A stretch of 64,000 nt of DNA from Rhodococcoides fascians NBRC 12155 = LMG 3623 (lineage in GTDB: Bacteria > Actinomycetota > Actinomycetes > Mycobacteriales > Mycobacteriaceae): contig NZ_BCWW01000010.1 in assembly GCF_001894785.1 (NCBI RefSeq), positions 124,001 through 188,000 on the forward strand, in the 5' to 3' direction. The translations under genes were made by a program, and so were the position numbers. Position 1 is the first letter of the stretch; each line of letters opens with the position of its first letter. Positions 1-8,723 of the stretch are shown here, one piece after another. The notes under the pieces were generated by a model. It had not been told where the DNA came from, did no database searches, and was given only the letters and a program-made list of their open reading frames with translations.

Positions 1-441
1 CTATCGGACAAGGTGGGCCGTAAGCCCGTGTACATCGGTATCGTCAGCCTGCTCGTCGTTCTTCCGGTTCCCACGTTCATGGCTCTCAGCACCGGTTCGC
101 ACGTACTGATCACCCTGGTGATGATCATCGGATTCATCCTGGCGTGCCAGGGGGCCGTCGGTGTCACGATGAGTTACTTCCCGGAGATCTTCGGGGCTCG
201 ATACCGGTACGCCGGAGTCACTCTCGGCCGCGAGTTCGCGTCCGTCTTCGGCGGCGGAATCGCTCCTCTGCTGTGCGCGGCACTGATCACCGCGTTCTCC
301 GGATCCTGGGTGCCGGTCGCGGTCTACATGATGATCATGGCCGTCTCGGTGCTCGTCGCCGCATCCTTCGCACCGGAAACTCGGGATCGCGATCTGACCG
401 ATCCGGCCAACGCAACCGATCCGGTGCTCGACCGGGTCTGA
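1..441 (+). CDS. MFS transporter, C-terminal part (5' end outside window)
   Basis: The frame is open from base 1 and the first visible residues, LSDKVGRKPV, are the conserved cytoplasmic-loop signature of major facilitator transporters (D-x-x-GR-K/R). About 146 residues remain, with four or five hydrophobic segments and a short charged C-terminus. Because this loop occurs after TM2 and again after TM8, and only some five helices follow, this is probably the C-terminal half of a 12-TM protein. It lies 31 bp upstream of a polyol/idonate dehydrogenase on the same strand, so it probably imports the sugar acid or polyol that enzyme oxidises. The substrate is inferred from that neighbour only. Confidence 0.85.
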   Translation, partial: LSDKVGRKPVYIGIVSLLVVLPVPTFMALSTGSHVLITLVMIIGFILACQGAVGVTMSYFPEIFGARYRYAGVTLGREFASVFGGGIAPLLCAALITAFSGSWVPVAVYMMIMAVSVLVAASFAPETRDRDLTDPANATDPVLDRV

Positions 442-472
442 CCTGCCCACCTCGAACGGAACGGACTACACG

Positions 473-1525
473 ATGACCACCGAACCGAACCCTGTGCCCG
501 ACAGAACGGTCGCCCTGATCGCGTACGGCACCGATGACATCCGCGTCGAAACAGTGGCGGTGGCCGACCCCTCGCCGGACGAGGCCATCGTCGCAATTGC
601 TTACGGCGGAATCTGCGGCTCCGACTTGCATTACTGGAAGCACGGGGCGGCAGGACAATCGGTACTGAAAGCGCCGATGCGATTGGGACACGAGGCTTCG
701 GGCACCGTGGTTCGGCGCGCAGGAGACGGCAGTGGCCCCGGTGAAGGCACCCCGGTCACCGTCCATCCGGCGACTCCCGCCGCCACCGGCGCGAAGTATC
801 CGGCCGATCGTCCGAACCTGTCTCCCGGATGCCGCTACATGGGAAGCGCCGCGCAGGTACCGCACGACGACGGTTTGTTCATCGGTCATGTCGCCGTCCC
901 GACACGAATGCTCAGAGCGTTGCCGGACGGTCTGGATCTGAGAATTGCCGCGTTGGCCGAGCCGGCGAGTGTCGCGTGGCATGCCGTCGAGCGTGCCGGG
1001 GCGGTGTCCGACAAGACGGTTCTCGTCGTCGGGACCGGTCCGATCGGTGCCCTCATCGTGGCGGTCGCTCGCCGAGCCGGTGCAGCTCGAATCGTCGCGG
1101 TCGACCTCGAGGACTATGCGCTCGATGTGACGCGTCGACTCGGAGCACATCGAACAGTCGACGCCCGAGACGGGGCGGCAGTCGCGGCGGTCGAGGCCGA
1201 TGTGACGTTCGAGTGCTCGGGCAACCACCGCGGTCTGGCGTCTGCAATCGACGGCACGGCTCGCGGCGGTCGTGTCGTCATGGTGGGGTTGCCTGCGGCC
1301 GGGCCTCAGCCGGTGCCGCTGTCATTGGCGATCACCCGGGAGATCGACCTGATCGGCTCGTTCCGGTTCAACACCGAGATGGACGACGTGATCCAAGCCC
1401 TGGCCGACGGTTCACTCGATGTGGCACCCGTCATCACCGCGGAGTATCCGGTGGCAGACGCCCTCGACGCGTTCGCGCTCGCCGCCGATGCATCCCGATC
1501 GAGCAAAGTCCTGTTGACGTTCTGA
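473..1525 (+). CDS. Zinc-type alcohol/L-idonate 5-dehydrogenase-like oxidoreductase
   Basis: A 350-aa medium-chain dehydrogenase. Catalytic zinc ligands are recognisable as C48 (GGICGSDLHYW) and H73-E74 (GHEASG), followed by a Rossmann nucleotide fold with GTGPIGAL near residue 185. GICGSDLHYW and the GSA motif near residue 124 resemble L-idonate 5-dehydrogenases and sorbitol dehydrogenases, so NAD(P)-dependent oxidation of a sugar acid or polyol is likely. The lobe that normally holds four structural-zinc cysteines (about residues 98-122) keeps only C120, so the structural zinc is probably absent. It follows the MFS gene closely and is probably co-transcribed. The exact substrate is not known. 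Confidence 0.8.
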   Translation: MTTEPNPVPDRTVALIAYGTDDIRVETVAVADPSPDEAIVAIAYGGICGSDLHYWKHGAAGQSVLKAPMRLGHEASGTVVRRAGDGSGPGEGTPVTVHPATPAATGAKYPADRPNLSPGCRYMGSAAQVPHDDGLFIGHVAVPTRMLRALPDGLDLRIAALAEPASVAWHAVERAGAVSDKTVLVVGTGPIGALIVAVARRAGAARIVAVDLEDYALDVTRRLGAHRTVDARDGAAVAAVEADVTFECSGNHRGLASAIDGTARGGRVVMVGLPAAGPQPVPLSLAITREIDLIGSFRFNTEMDDVIQALADGSLDVAPVITAEYPVADALDAFALAADASRSSKVLLTF

Positions 1526-1532
1526 CGGGCTA

Positions 1533-2117
1533 CTACTCGAATTCGGTTCGTATCGACTGTGTCGTGAGCTGCAGCATCAGCACGAAGCCGGTCAGCGTCA
1601 CGACGATCGGGGCCCACAGCACCACCGCCACGAATGTGTCCACATCGCGTTCCAGCACTATGTACACCGCGACGATCGATGTTCCCAACAGGCACAGGGC
1701 GATGTGCGCAGCGAGGCGCCATTTGTCGAAGAAGAACCCGGCCAACATTCCCATCGGGATGAGGAAGGTGCATTTGCCGAGGGTGACTTCCGGCGCGAAA
1801 TTCGCGGTGATGGTGGCTCCGAAGATCGACAGATCGGCTATGACGACGAAGGCGAAGGCTTGCCCGAGCGTCGGCCACGGTCCGAACCACCAGAACGCGC
1901 CCATGATGTATGCGGCGATCATGCACGTCCATTGCACGATCGAGGGGATGGGGGTGGTCGCGCCGTACCCGAACGCCAGCTCGAGGGTGACCACGACGGC
2001 CATGGCCAGGGCGGCGGCGGACACGATCCGCTTGACGAGCGTCGTGACAGCGAGCGACGTCATCACGCCCATGCCCCATTGGTAATGCTCGTTGGACCTC
2101 GTCAGTGCGCGAGTCAC
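1533..2117 (-). CDS. Integral membrane protein, possible orphan sensor domain
   Basis: About 194 aa when started at GTG 2117, which has a strong GAGGGGG ribosome site 4-5 nt upstream; a TTG six codons earlier is also open but has no such site. Five or six hydrophobic segments run through residues 15-180, with a short polar tail ending near RTEFE. The layout (QWGMGV-type N-terminus, then paired helices) resembles the membrane input domain found before GGDEF domains in rhodococcal and mycobacterial diguanylate cyclases, but no GGDEF or other output domain follows. It converges with the dehydrogenase gene, leaving 7 bp between stops. The function is unknown and the sensor-domain resemblance is tentative. 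Confidence 0.6.
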   Translation of the reverse strand: MTRALTRSNEHYQWGMGVMTSLAVTTLVKRIVSAAALAMAVVVTLELAFGYGATTPIPSIVQWTCMIAAYIMGAFWWFGPWPTLGQAFAFVVIADLSIFGATITANFAPEVTLGKCTFLIPMGMLAGFFFDKWRLAAHIALCLLGTSIVAVYIVLERDVDTFVAVVLWAPIVVTLTGFVLMLQLTTQSIRTEFE

Positions 2118-2211
2118 AGTGCCCCCTCGTTCCAATCGGGAGTCGATTGAAACACAGTCGCACCGCTCGACGTTCGGCTTTCACCGTGTTCTGGCCGACG
2201 GTGCGGCACGA

Positions 2212-3297
2212 TCAGCTGGTCAATTGGTGTAACAGCTCCGGCAGTGTCTCGCTGATGTCGTGCCGGCTGGCCACCCGATAGCGGGCGGCCTCACCGAGCA
2301 GCCGCCGTCGATCGGCGTCGTCGACCACCGCCGAGACGGCGGCAGCGAGAGCATCGGAGTTGCCGGGCTCGACCAGAATTCCAGCACCGTCGGCGAGGAA
2401 TTCGTGCGTGCCACCGTGATCGGTTCCGATCACCGGCAATCCGTGCGACATCGCTTCCAAGACCGACAACGGACCTGCCTCGGGAGAAGTACTGGCCGAC
2501 ACAACGACATCCCACCTGCGAAGAGCGGACTCGGCATCGGTGTGTCCGAGGAACTCGACACGTCCGGCAAGATCCGGTTCCGCGGCGCGCGCGCGGAGTT
2601 CGTCGACGTATTCGCGATCACCGGGGAAGCTTCCCCCGGCCAATTCGACTCGGACGTCAGGGAGCATGGCGACGGCGTCGAGCAGCACGCGGTGCCCCTT
2701 CCATGGCGTCAACAACGCCAGCATCCCGACGACCGGCGGAGAGTGCAGCGCACCGCCGAACCGCGGAACCGGCCACGGCACGCCGTTGTGTGACACCACC
2801 ACGGGGAGGCCGGCCTTTCGGAGCGGTTCTGCGGTGGCCTCGGACACCGATACCGCAACGCGAACGGCCGGCCGGGCGAACCGGACCACCACACGCTGCT
2901 TGAGAGAGGTCATCGTGTCGTGGACGAGCCACGACGCCCCGCGAGCGGGCCGCGCAAACCGCGCCACCGGAAGCGCGAACAGCGAGTTGACGACCGTGGC
3001 GGTGCCCGGTGCGCGGGCGATCGTGCGCACGGCGCGCGCCGCCCCCACCCATCGTGCGACCATCCTGATCGCCGCGATACCGCGCGCGGCACCACGTTGC
3101 CCACCCAGTCCGAGCTCGTCGATGCGGACGTGTCGCGTCGTGTCGGGCAGGCGATCTGCCAATGGGCCTGCAGGGCAGGCGATCACGGTGGCATGGCCGC
3201 GACGCGTGGCCTCGTCGATCAAATCCAGCAGCACCTTCTCGGCACCGGACACCTGGCCGGTGTGCGCGAGGAAGAGAACTGTCGATTCGTCGGTCAT
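2212..3297 (-). CDS. Glycosyltransferase family 4, last gene of polysaccharide operon
   Basis: A 361-aa GT-B fold enzyme. The N-terminal domain has the glycine-rich HTGQVSGAEKVLLDL loop; the C-terminal half has the GMLALLTPWKGH nucleotide-sugar region and the family-4 motif SPEAGPLSVLEAMSHGLPVIGT, whose Glu contacts the donor diphosphate. It should transfer a sugar from a nucleotide donor to a lipid-linked repeat unit on the cytoplasmic face of the membrane. It lies 39 bp downstream of the acyltransferase gene and ends the minus-strand operon. Donor and acceptor cannot be read from sequence. Confidence 0.88.
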   Translation of the reverse strand: MTDESTVLFLAHTGQVSGAEKVLLDLIDEATRRGHATVIACPAGPLADRLPDTTRHVRIDELGLGGQRGAARGIAAIRMVARWVGAARAVRTIARAPGTATVVNSLFALPVARFARPARGASWLVHDTMTSLKQRVVVRFARPAVRVAVSVSEATAEPLRKAGLPVVVSHNGVPWPVPRFGGALHSPPVVGMLALLTPWKGHRVLLDAVAMLPDVRVELAGGSFPGDREYVDELRARAAEPDLAGRVEFLGHTDAESALRRWDVVVSASTSPEAGPLSVLEAMSHGLPVIGTDHGGTHEFLADGAGILVEPGNSDALAAAVSAVVDDADRRRLLGEAARYRVASRHDISETLPELLHQLTS

Positions 3298-3336
3298 GTA
3301 TCGGCCCGTCTGTGCGGCAAAGGTGGTTCTGGCGGA

Positions 3337-4602
3337 TCAGTACGCATCGCGGAGCAGTGCCACTGGGTCTTCACACATTCTGCGTAGCGCTGCATCCATG
3401 ACGGCCACATCGACCATCTTGCTGCAGAACGAGGCCGTATAGGTTCGCCCACCGGCGATTTCGGCGATGAGCATCGTGCAGCCGTCCGGACCGTCCGGTT
3501 CGAGCGACGCGGCCATCTGCGGGGGCCTGCCGTCGTCGGCCCAGTCGAGGTGGTCGAACACCCGCACTTTCCCGAGGTCGCTCACGGCCAGCCGCAAGGT
3601 CTCGGGTACCTCGACGACCGAATTCTTGTCCTGCGACGGTGCAGACGGCCGAATGCGTGACGCCACATCGCGAAGATGTGACATGCCCAGTACCGCGATG
3701 GGCCAGCCGGATTCGATCACCTCACGCATCGATGCGGTGATTCGGACGGGTGTCGTGTCGGCAGGAAGATGCAGTGGGATGCCGACGGCAAAGTTCCCGT
3801 GCGCGCCCTGCTGGGCCGGATCGAGATAGCGGCGGCTGTTGAACAACACCATGATGTGCTCGTCGATGTCGACGGATTCCGCTCGTAGCGCCGCGCTCCA
3901 CAGGGCAATCGAGATCGACGCAGCGGTCGCTCCGGGCAGGTTCTCCGCAGTCCAGTTCTTCAGCTCGTCCACGTCGGCTTTGCTCATGTACCCGGCCCGG
4001 CTGACCTTTCCGGCTTCCCAGTTCTCGATCCGACGACGGGGACCGGACCCGCCGTCCGCTGCGCGCCGGTGTCGAGCACGCAGGGACCAGAAGTCCGCCA
4101 GCGTCTTCGGATGCCGAGAGTAGTGCCGCCACAGAGCTTTCCAGGTCGTGCTCGGTGGCAAGCCTGCGGCGAGGCCGGGAACCAGTGAGCCGTCGGCATC
4201 GTCGCAGAATGCCGCCAACATCAGGACGCCGATCTGGCCGTCCCCGATTCCGTGCGAATAGTCGATGGCGAGGTGATCGTCGAACACGACCACCTCGAGT
4301 GGACCGCGAGCACCTTGTCGCGACCGAATGTCGGTGAGCATCTGCCCCAGGTCTTCGGTGCCGCCACTGCTCGTGGTGACATTGTCGCCGGCGATGTTGC
4401 TGCGGTAGCGCCACCGTCGAGCATCGGAGCGTGGTTCCAGCGCGATGTGCGGCTCGGCGTCGACGTGTTCGGCGGCGGTGAGCGTTCGACGCGTCCGCTC
4501 GATGTCGAGACCGCGGACGGGCCCGACCGCGGTGACTATCCGGGTGTCGGCAAAGACGCGATCCAGTGCAGTCGAGCGATAACTACGCTCAGCGGACGGC
4601 AT
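3337..4602 (-). CDS. Condensation/CAT-superfamily acyltransferase in polysaccharide locus
   Basis: A 421-aa protein starting at ATG 4602, which has AGGAGG 6-7 nt upstream and overlaps the preceding GT gene by 14 nt; the longer open frame is rejected. H117-G-I-G-D121-G matches the HxxxDG core of the chloramphenicol acetyltransferase/condensation superfamily (PapA, wax synthase, NRPS condensation domains), although the usual first His of HHxxxDG is Ser here. NSRRYL near residue 250 and the late DLG motif (SDLGKVRVFD) also fit that fold. Its place inside a Wzx/Wzy-type operon suggests that it acylates the sugar repeat unit or its lipid carrier. No carrier-protein or ketosynthase gene is nearby, which argues against an NRPS role. 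Donor and target are unknown. Confidence 0.7.
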   Translation of the reverse strand: MPSAERSYRSTALDRVFADTRIVTAVGPVRGLDIERTRRTLTAAEHVDAEPHIALEPRSDARRWRYRSNIAGDNVTTSSGGTEDLGQMLTDIRSRQGARGPLEVVVFDDHLAIDYSHGIGDGQIGVLMLAAFCDDADGSLVPGLAAGLPPSTTWKALWRHYSRHPKTLADFWSLRARHRRAADGGSGPRRRIENWEAGKVSRAGYMSKADVDELKNWTAENLPGATAASISIALWSAALRAESVDIDEHIMVLFNSRRYLDPAQQGAHGNFAVGIPLHLPADTTPVRITASMREVIESGWPIAVLGMSHLRDVASRIRPSAPSQDKNSVVEVPETLRLAVSDLGKVRVFDHLDWADDGRPPQMAASLEPDGPDGCTMLIAEIAGGRTYTASFCSKMVDVAVMDAALRRMCEDPVALLRDAY

Positions 4603-5698
4603 CGACGACCTCCTGCATTCGACTGCGGAAGTTGGCCCGTGAGAAGCCTTCCGCCCATCTACGAATGGCGGCGCGATCATAGTCGGCCGGGTCGAACGAG
4701 CGCATGGCCTCGGCGAACCCGGCGATGACGGCCTCGTCGGAGCCCGGCTGTACATGCAAGCCGGTCTCACCGGGAATCACCGAGTCCACGGCACCACCGT
4801 CTCCCAGTGCGATGACCGGTGTTCCGGTGGCCATGGACTCGACCGGGACTATGCCGAAATCCTCCACTCCGGGCATCAGCAGGGCGCGCGTCGTGCGGTG
4901 CAGTTCGAGAAGCTTCTCGTGCGAAACCCGTCCCAGGAAGATCGTTTTGGGTCCGGCCAGTTCCCGGCAGGCGTTCATTGCACGGCCGTCTCCCGCCACG
5001 ACGAGGGGAACGTCGGCCTCGGCGGCCGCGCGCACCGCGATGTCAGGACGCTTGTAGGGGACCAGGCGGCCGGCAAGCAGGAAGAAGTCCTCACGCTCGA
5101 TCGACGGATCCGGCGTGAAACCCTCGGTGTCGACCGGAGGGTGAACCACCACGGCGTCGTCTCGGCCCCACCAGTCATCGATGCGCCGAGCGACCGCTGT
5201 CGAATTGGCCACCACGGTCGTCAGTTTCGGTGCGGCGGCGATCTCGCATCGACGGGCAACGGCCGACAGTGCCGTCAGTATCGCAGCTCCGGCTCTGCCG
5301 CCGCCTTCACCTGCGCGAAGTTCGGGATCCCAGGCCCATCGTGCGGGACTGTGCACGTAGGCGATCACGGGGGAGTCGGTGGCGAACACGGCCTGAGTCG
5401 CGAAGGCATGATGGCTCACCACGACGGCGTCGTAACCGCGCAATGGCATCCGACGAAAGGCCAACGGCATCATCGGAAGAACGGGTGCGTACGACCGTTG
5501 GCCCAATGCGTTGTACACCCGATTGAGGGCGGACGTGTGCGGCGCGCGGCTGATTCCGGACGGAACCCCGGACGGGCGGGAGATCGGTGCGAACACTTCC
5601 GCAGCGGGCCAGTGCAAGGCCAGCTGTTCGATGACGTGCTCGGATCCTGCGATCTCCGTGAATCTTTCGTGTACGACGGCAATTCTGTCAGCTGGCAT
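4589..5698 (-). CDS. Glycosyltransferase family 4
   Basis: A 369-aa protein taken from ATG 5698 (MPADRIAVVHERFTEIAGSEH) with GGAAGG upstream; the 95-residue upstream extension is antisense-like low-complexity sequence and is rejected. HERFTEIAGSEHV is the acceptor-side glycine loop. LLAGRLVPYKRPD and GVEDFGIVPVESMATGTPVIA are the donor-binding and E-x7-E regions of family 4 retaining transferases. It overlaps the chain-length gene by 11 nt upstream and the acyltransferase gene by 14 nt downstream, so translation is probably coupled. Its role is to add one sugar of the repeat unit at the cytoplasmic membrane face. Confidence 0.88.
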   Translation of the reverse strand: MPADRIAVVHERFTEIAGSEHVIEQLALHWPAAEVFAPISRPSGVPSGISRAPHTSALNRVYNALGQRSYAPVLPMMPLAFRRMPLRGYDAVVVSHHAFATQAVFATDSPVIAYVHSPARWAWDPELRAGEGGGRAGAAILTALSAVARRCEIAAAPKLTTVVANSTAVARRIDDWWGRDDAVVVHPPVDTEGFTPDPSIEREDFFLLAGRLVPYKRPDIAVRAAAEADVPLVVAGDGRAMNACRELAGPKTIFLGRVSHEKLLELHRTTRALLMPGVEDFGIVPVESMATGTPVIALGDGGAVDSVIPGETGLHVQPGSDEAVIAGFAEAMRSFDPADYDRAAIRRWAEGFSRANFRSRMQEVVDAVR

Positions 5699-6953
5699 GG
5701 CGTTGGCCTTCCGGCGCGATCGTCTGCGCGGTCTGTTCTGCTCGTCGGGTCGAGTTCTTGTTCTGCAATACCAGGTGTACGGGAATGTCGAAGTCGTCGA
5801 GCCGTCGCAGCGCCGCAGTTGCTGCCTTCTTGTCCCGTCCACGCTTCGACACCAGCACGACGACGGTCTCGACGTCACCGACGTCGGTGTACTGCCACCA
5901 CTGCTCTGACAGGCCGAATTCGGCGGTGGCTCGATGGTGGCCGGTGGTCGGTCCGTCGCCGTGCGTCGACTCGAAGACTGCACCGTCGCCGACCAGGACG
6001 AGAATCACGCTGTCGCCCTTCGGGGCTGCGTGTCGCGCACTTCTCGATGCCGGTCGGTCGCCACGCTCGAGGGCAGCGATCCGGGAAGCCACGACGGGCG
6101 GTACCGTGTCGCCGGTTGCCGGGTCGAAGTGTGCACCGTATTTTCGGGACACCCGACGAGCCCAGGAGCGAGAGGGCTTGCGGCCGAGCCTTCCTCGAAG
6201 CAACACGATCAGTTCGGCCGCGACGATGAGTGCAGCCAGAGCTGCGACAAGTGCCTCCGAGACCGGTTTCGGTGAGACCGGAGTTGTGCTCTGCTCTGGT
6301 TTCGACAACACGACCAGTCGATCTCCGCTGGCAGCTGCTTCGAGTTCGCTCTGCTGGGTGCGTAGTTGGGCCAGTTCGGACAGTGCCGCAGGCCGACTCG
6401 GATCGTCGGCAGGCAGGGCGTCCACCCGAGCCTGTTGCGCGTCGACGGTGGACTGTCCCTCGGCCGTTCGTTCCTGCGAGTCGCGGATCGCGTTGGCGGA
6501 GGACGTACTTGCCATCGTCGACACCATCGCCTCGGCCAGTTCCGCGGCGAGTTCGGGAGATCGGGTCGTCACGGTCACTGTCAGCAGCGCGGGTGAGGTG
6601 CCAGGAGACAGTTCGACGCTCGAGGCCAGTTGCGACGCGTCCATATCGGCGTCGACCTGTTCCAGGACCTGATCGAGAACGCCGCGATCGGTGGCCAATT
6701 CGATGAACGGTGCGCGCATCTGCTCGATGAACGCGTCACCGGGAACGAGCGTTTGGGCAGGTTCGATCTCCGCGACGATCGACGCGGCGTACTGCTTGTC
6801 GGTGAGTTCGCTCCTGAGGTAGAACATGCCTGCACCGACCAACACGGCAATGATCACGGCGGGCAGCAATGCCCGGCCGAGTTCGCGCATGTGTCCTGCG
6901 AGGTCGATCGGTGGGGGCACGTCGCCCCGGTGTACGGCATCGTGGACGGACAT
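5688..6953 (-). CDS. Wzz-type chain-length/co-polymerase protein with degenerate kinase-like tail
   Basis: 421 aa. One TM helix lies at about residues 31-46, followed by a roughly 185-residue periplasmic part with a coiled-coil-like segment (155-205) and a second TM at 232-253; this is the polysaccharide co-polymerase topology. Unlike plain Wzz, a cytosolic tail of about 165 residues follows. Its end (VVVLVSKRGRDKKAATAALRRL, then IPVHLVLQNKN) resembles the last strand-helix-strand of ParA/BY-kinase folds, but no Walker A, Walker B or tyrosine cluster is present. It probably sets polymer length with the polymerase. ATG 6953 is used; TTG 6956 is also possible, with GGAAGGG upstream. Confidence 0.75.
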   Translation of the reverse strand: MSVHDAVHRGDVPPPIDLAGHMRELGRALLPAVIIAVLVGAGMFYLRSELTDKQYAASIVAEIEPAQTLVPGDAFIEQMRAPFIELATDRGVLDQVLEQVDADMDASQLASSVELSPGTSPALLTVTVTTRSPELAAELAEAMVSTMASTSSANAIRDSQERTAEGQSTVDAQQARVDALPADDPSRPAALSELAQLRTQQSELEAAASGDRLVVLSKPEQSTTPVSPKPVSEALVAALAALIVAAELIVLLRGRLGRKPSRSWARRVSRKYGAHFDPATGDTVPPVVASRIAALERGDRPASRSARHAAPKGDSVILVLVGDGAVFESTHGDGPTTGHHRATAEFGLSEQWWQYTDVGDVETVVVLVSKRGRDKKAATAALRRLDDFDIPVHLVLQNKNSTRRAEQTAQTIAPEGQRHAS

Positions 6954-7196
6954 CAACCGCGTACCCTTCCGTCGTCGATGCGAGCGGATGGACCGCTTCG
7001 GTGGTTCGTGGAGCCGACAGGCTCGATGATAGCTGGGTGTGGATACAGTCCGCGTAGCCGTGCCGACTGCGAATGGATCTGCATCTCAACGACATTGGAA
7101 TAGCAGGGGCGGTGGTCGGAAAAGATCGTGAAACCGAACTTCGGCTCCGAAGGCTGCCGCCGGAATCGGGTGATTCGTCTGTTGTGTGTCCGCTTC
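6954..7196. other. 243-bp gap inside the polysaccharide operon
   Basis: This is the only long gap between the operon's genes. A small inverted repeat (CTTCGG-CT-CCGAAG, 7139-7152) lies about 50 bp after the flippase stop and could be a weak terminator or attenuator. On the minus strand a TATCAT hexamer around 7026-7031 could serve as a -10 element for the downstream genes, but its -35 is poor. Short frames across the gap are not convincing. The operon may therefore be two transcripts. Confidence 0.3.
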
Positions 7197-8723
7197 TCAC
7201 TGCACGTGCGCACGGTGTCGTCCTTTCTCGGCTGATCCCGGCATCGGTGACTCGACGACTCCGATGGCAACGAACGCGGCGAGCGAGGTCGCGACCAGTA
7301 ATGCCGCCCCGACGGATACGAGCAGCCACAGGCCGGGGTAGTGCTGTACCAGGAGCCAGCCGCCGACGGTGGCGGCCGCGGTGATCACGACGACGACCGA
7401 AAGGGACTGCACCGGAAGTAGTCTGGGGATGGGCATGCTTCGCGCTATCACGATCCACAGCAGGACGAGGGTGGTTCCGATCGTCGCGACCGTGGAGATG
7501 GCAGCTCCGTCGTACGACATCCGTGGGATCAGCACGAGGTTCAACCCGATGTTCAGGGCCAGGCCGACCAACGCAACCACGGGGTAGTGACGCTGCATCC
7601 CGGCCGAGGCCAGCAGAAAGATGCCCAGCATCACCAACGACATCAGTGCCGCGCCGATGACGAGCAGCCGGGCCGCGTGTGCTCCGTCCACGAATCTGTC
7701 GCCATACAAAAGGCCGATCAACGGCTCGGCCGACGGTACGAATGCTGCCACGGCCATTGCACCGAAGACTGCGAACAGCAGTGCGGCCGAACGGGTGCGC
7801 GCTCGAAATGCAGTGGTGTCGTGAGGCCACGACGCCACGAGCAGGGTGCTGATCGGTGCCACTGCCGCCAATACGAAGGTGTCGATCATGTCGGAAAATT
7901 TGTAGCCGATCGAGTACAGACCGACGGCCTCGAACGTGTCGAGGAGGCTGAGCATCAGCATGTCGATCTTGAGCATGGCAATGGTGAGGGCGAAGCCGAT
8001 GGCGAGGGGCACGGCCTCCCTCAGGTACGGACCCCAGCGGCGCACCTCGATGTGCCTCGACGGTCGCAACCCCATGGAACGGTTGCCTATGCCGAACCCC
8101 TTGGTGATCAGTTTGAACACTTCGTTGACCACAGCCGGCAGCACGAAGATCAGCAGGGTGGGAGCGAGCACGGCCGCCAACACGGTCAAGGCCAACTGGA
8201 TTGCCTGACCGGCACTTTCGGCCACCGCCACCAGGATCAGCCGGTGACGACTCTGGAAGAGGACGCTCAAGGCGTGGCCCGGTGTGGCGAACACGACCAC
8301 CAGTCCACCCAGCACCGTCGCGAGGACCACCTCGCTCGGATACTGCAGCAGGAGAACGTATGCCACGGCGAGTACGTAACCCACGAGTCCGAGGGCAGTA
8401 CGCAGGGCCAGAAACGACGACGCGGTTCGACCGATTTCCTCGGGATCGTCGTCCATCAATTTCGCCAGCACGACGCGTCCGACTCCCAGGTCGGTGACGA
8501 CGGACATCAGGCCCAGCAGTGCGAAGACGAAGCTGAACTGGCCCCACTCGTCCGCGCCGAGGGACCTCGCGACGACGACACTGCCGACCCAGCCCAGCGC
8601 CGCGATGATCACTCTGCTGATCAGAACGGCGATTGTCGCCTTGGCTGCGGCCTTCGGATCCGCTGCGATCGCGCGGTAGTCCGGGGGCTGCTCGGTGCCG
8701 TCGAGCGCGAGCTCGTCCGACAT
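7197..8723 (-). CDS. Polysaccharide flippase (Wzx/MATE-like, oligosaccharidyl-lipid exporter)
   Basis: A 508-aa integral membrane protein with about 12-14 hydrophobic segments, starting KATIAVLISRVIIAALGWVGSVVVARSLGADEWGQ. The pattern of first helices followed by ARSLG-x-x-x-(W/Y)G is typical of the polysaccharide-biosynthesis branch of the MOP superfamily. It should flip the undecaprenyl-linked repeat unit across the membrane for polymerisation outside. Its ATG overlaps the stop of the preceding GT gene as TGATG, so the two are translationally coupled. A 243-bp gap follows before the chain-length gene. Confidence 0.9.
   Translation of the reverse strand: MSDELALDGTEQPPDYRAIAADPKAAAKATIAVLISRVIIAALGWVGSVVVARSLGADEWGQFSFVFALLGLMSVVTDLGVGRVVLAKLMDDDPEEIGRTASSFLALRTALGLVGYVLAVAYVLLLQYPSEVVLATVLGGLVVVFATPGHALSVLFQSRHRLILVAVAESAGQAIQLALTVLAAVLAPTLLIFVLPAVVNEVFKLITKGFGIGNRSMGLRPSRHIEVRRWGPYLREAVPLAIGFALTIAMLKIDMLMLSLLDTFEAVGLYSIGYKFSDMIDTFVLAAVAPISTLLVASWPHDTTAFRARTRSAALLFAVFGAMAVAAFVPSAEPLIGLLYGDRFVDGAHAARLLVIGAALMSLVMLGIFLLASAGMQRHYPVVALVGLALNIGLNLVLIPRMSYDGAAISTVATIGTTLVLLWIVIARSMPIPRLLPVQSLSVVVVITAAATVGGWLLVQHYPGLWLLVSVGAALLVATSLAAFVAIGVVESPMPGSAEKGRHRAHVQ

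Noticed and set aside
6953-7270. 105-aa minus-strand frame in the polysaccharide operon gap
   Set aside because: It overlaps the flippase 3' end in another frame and has no conserved pattern or ribosome site.
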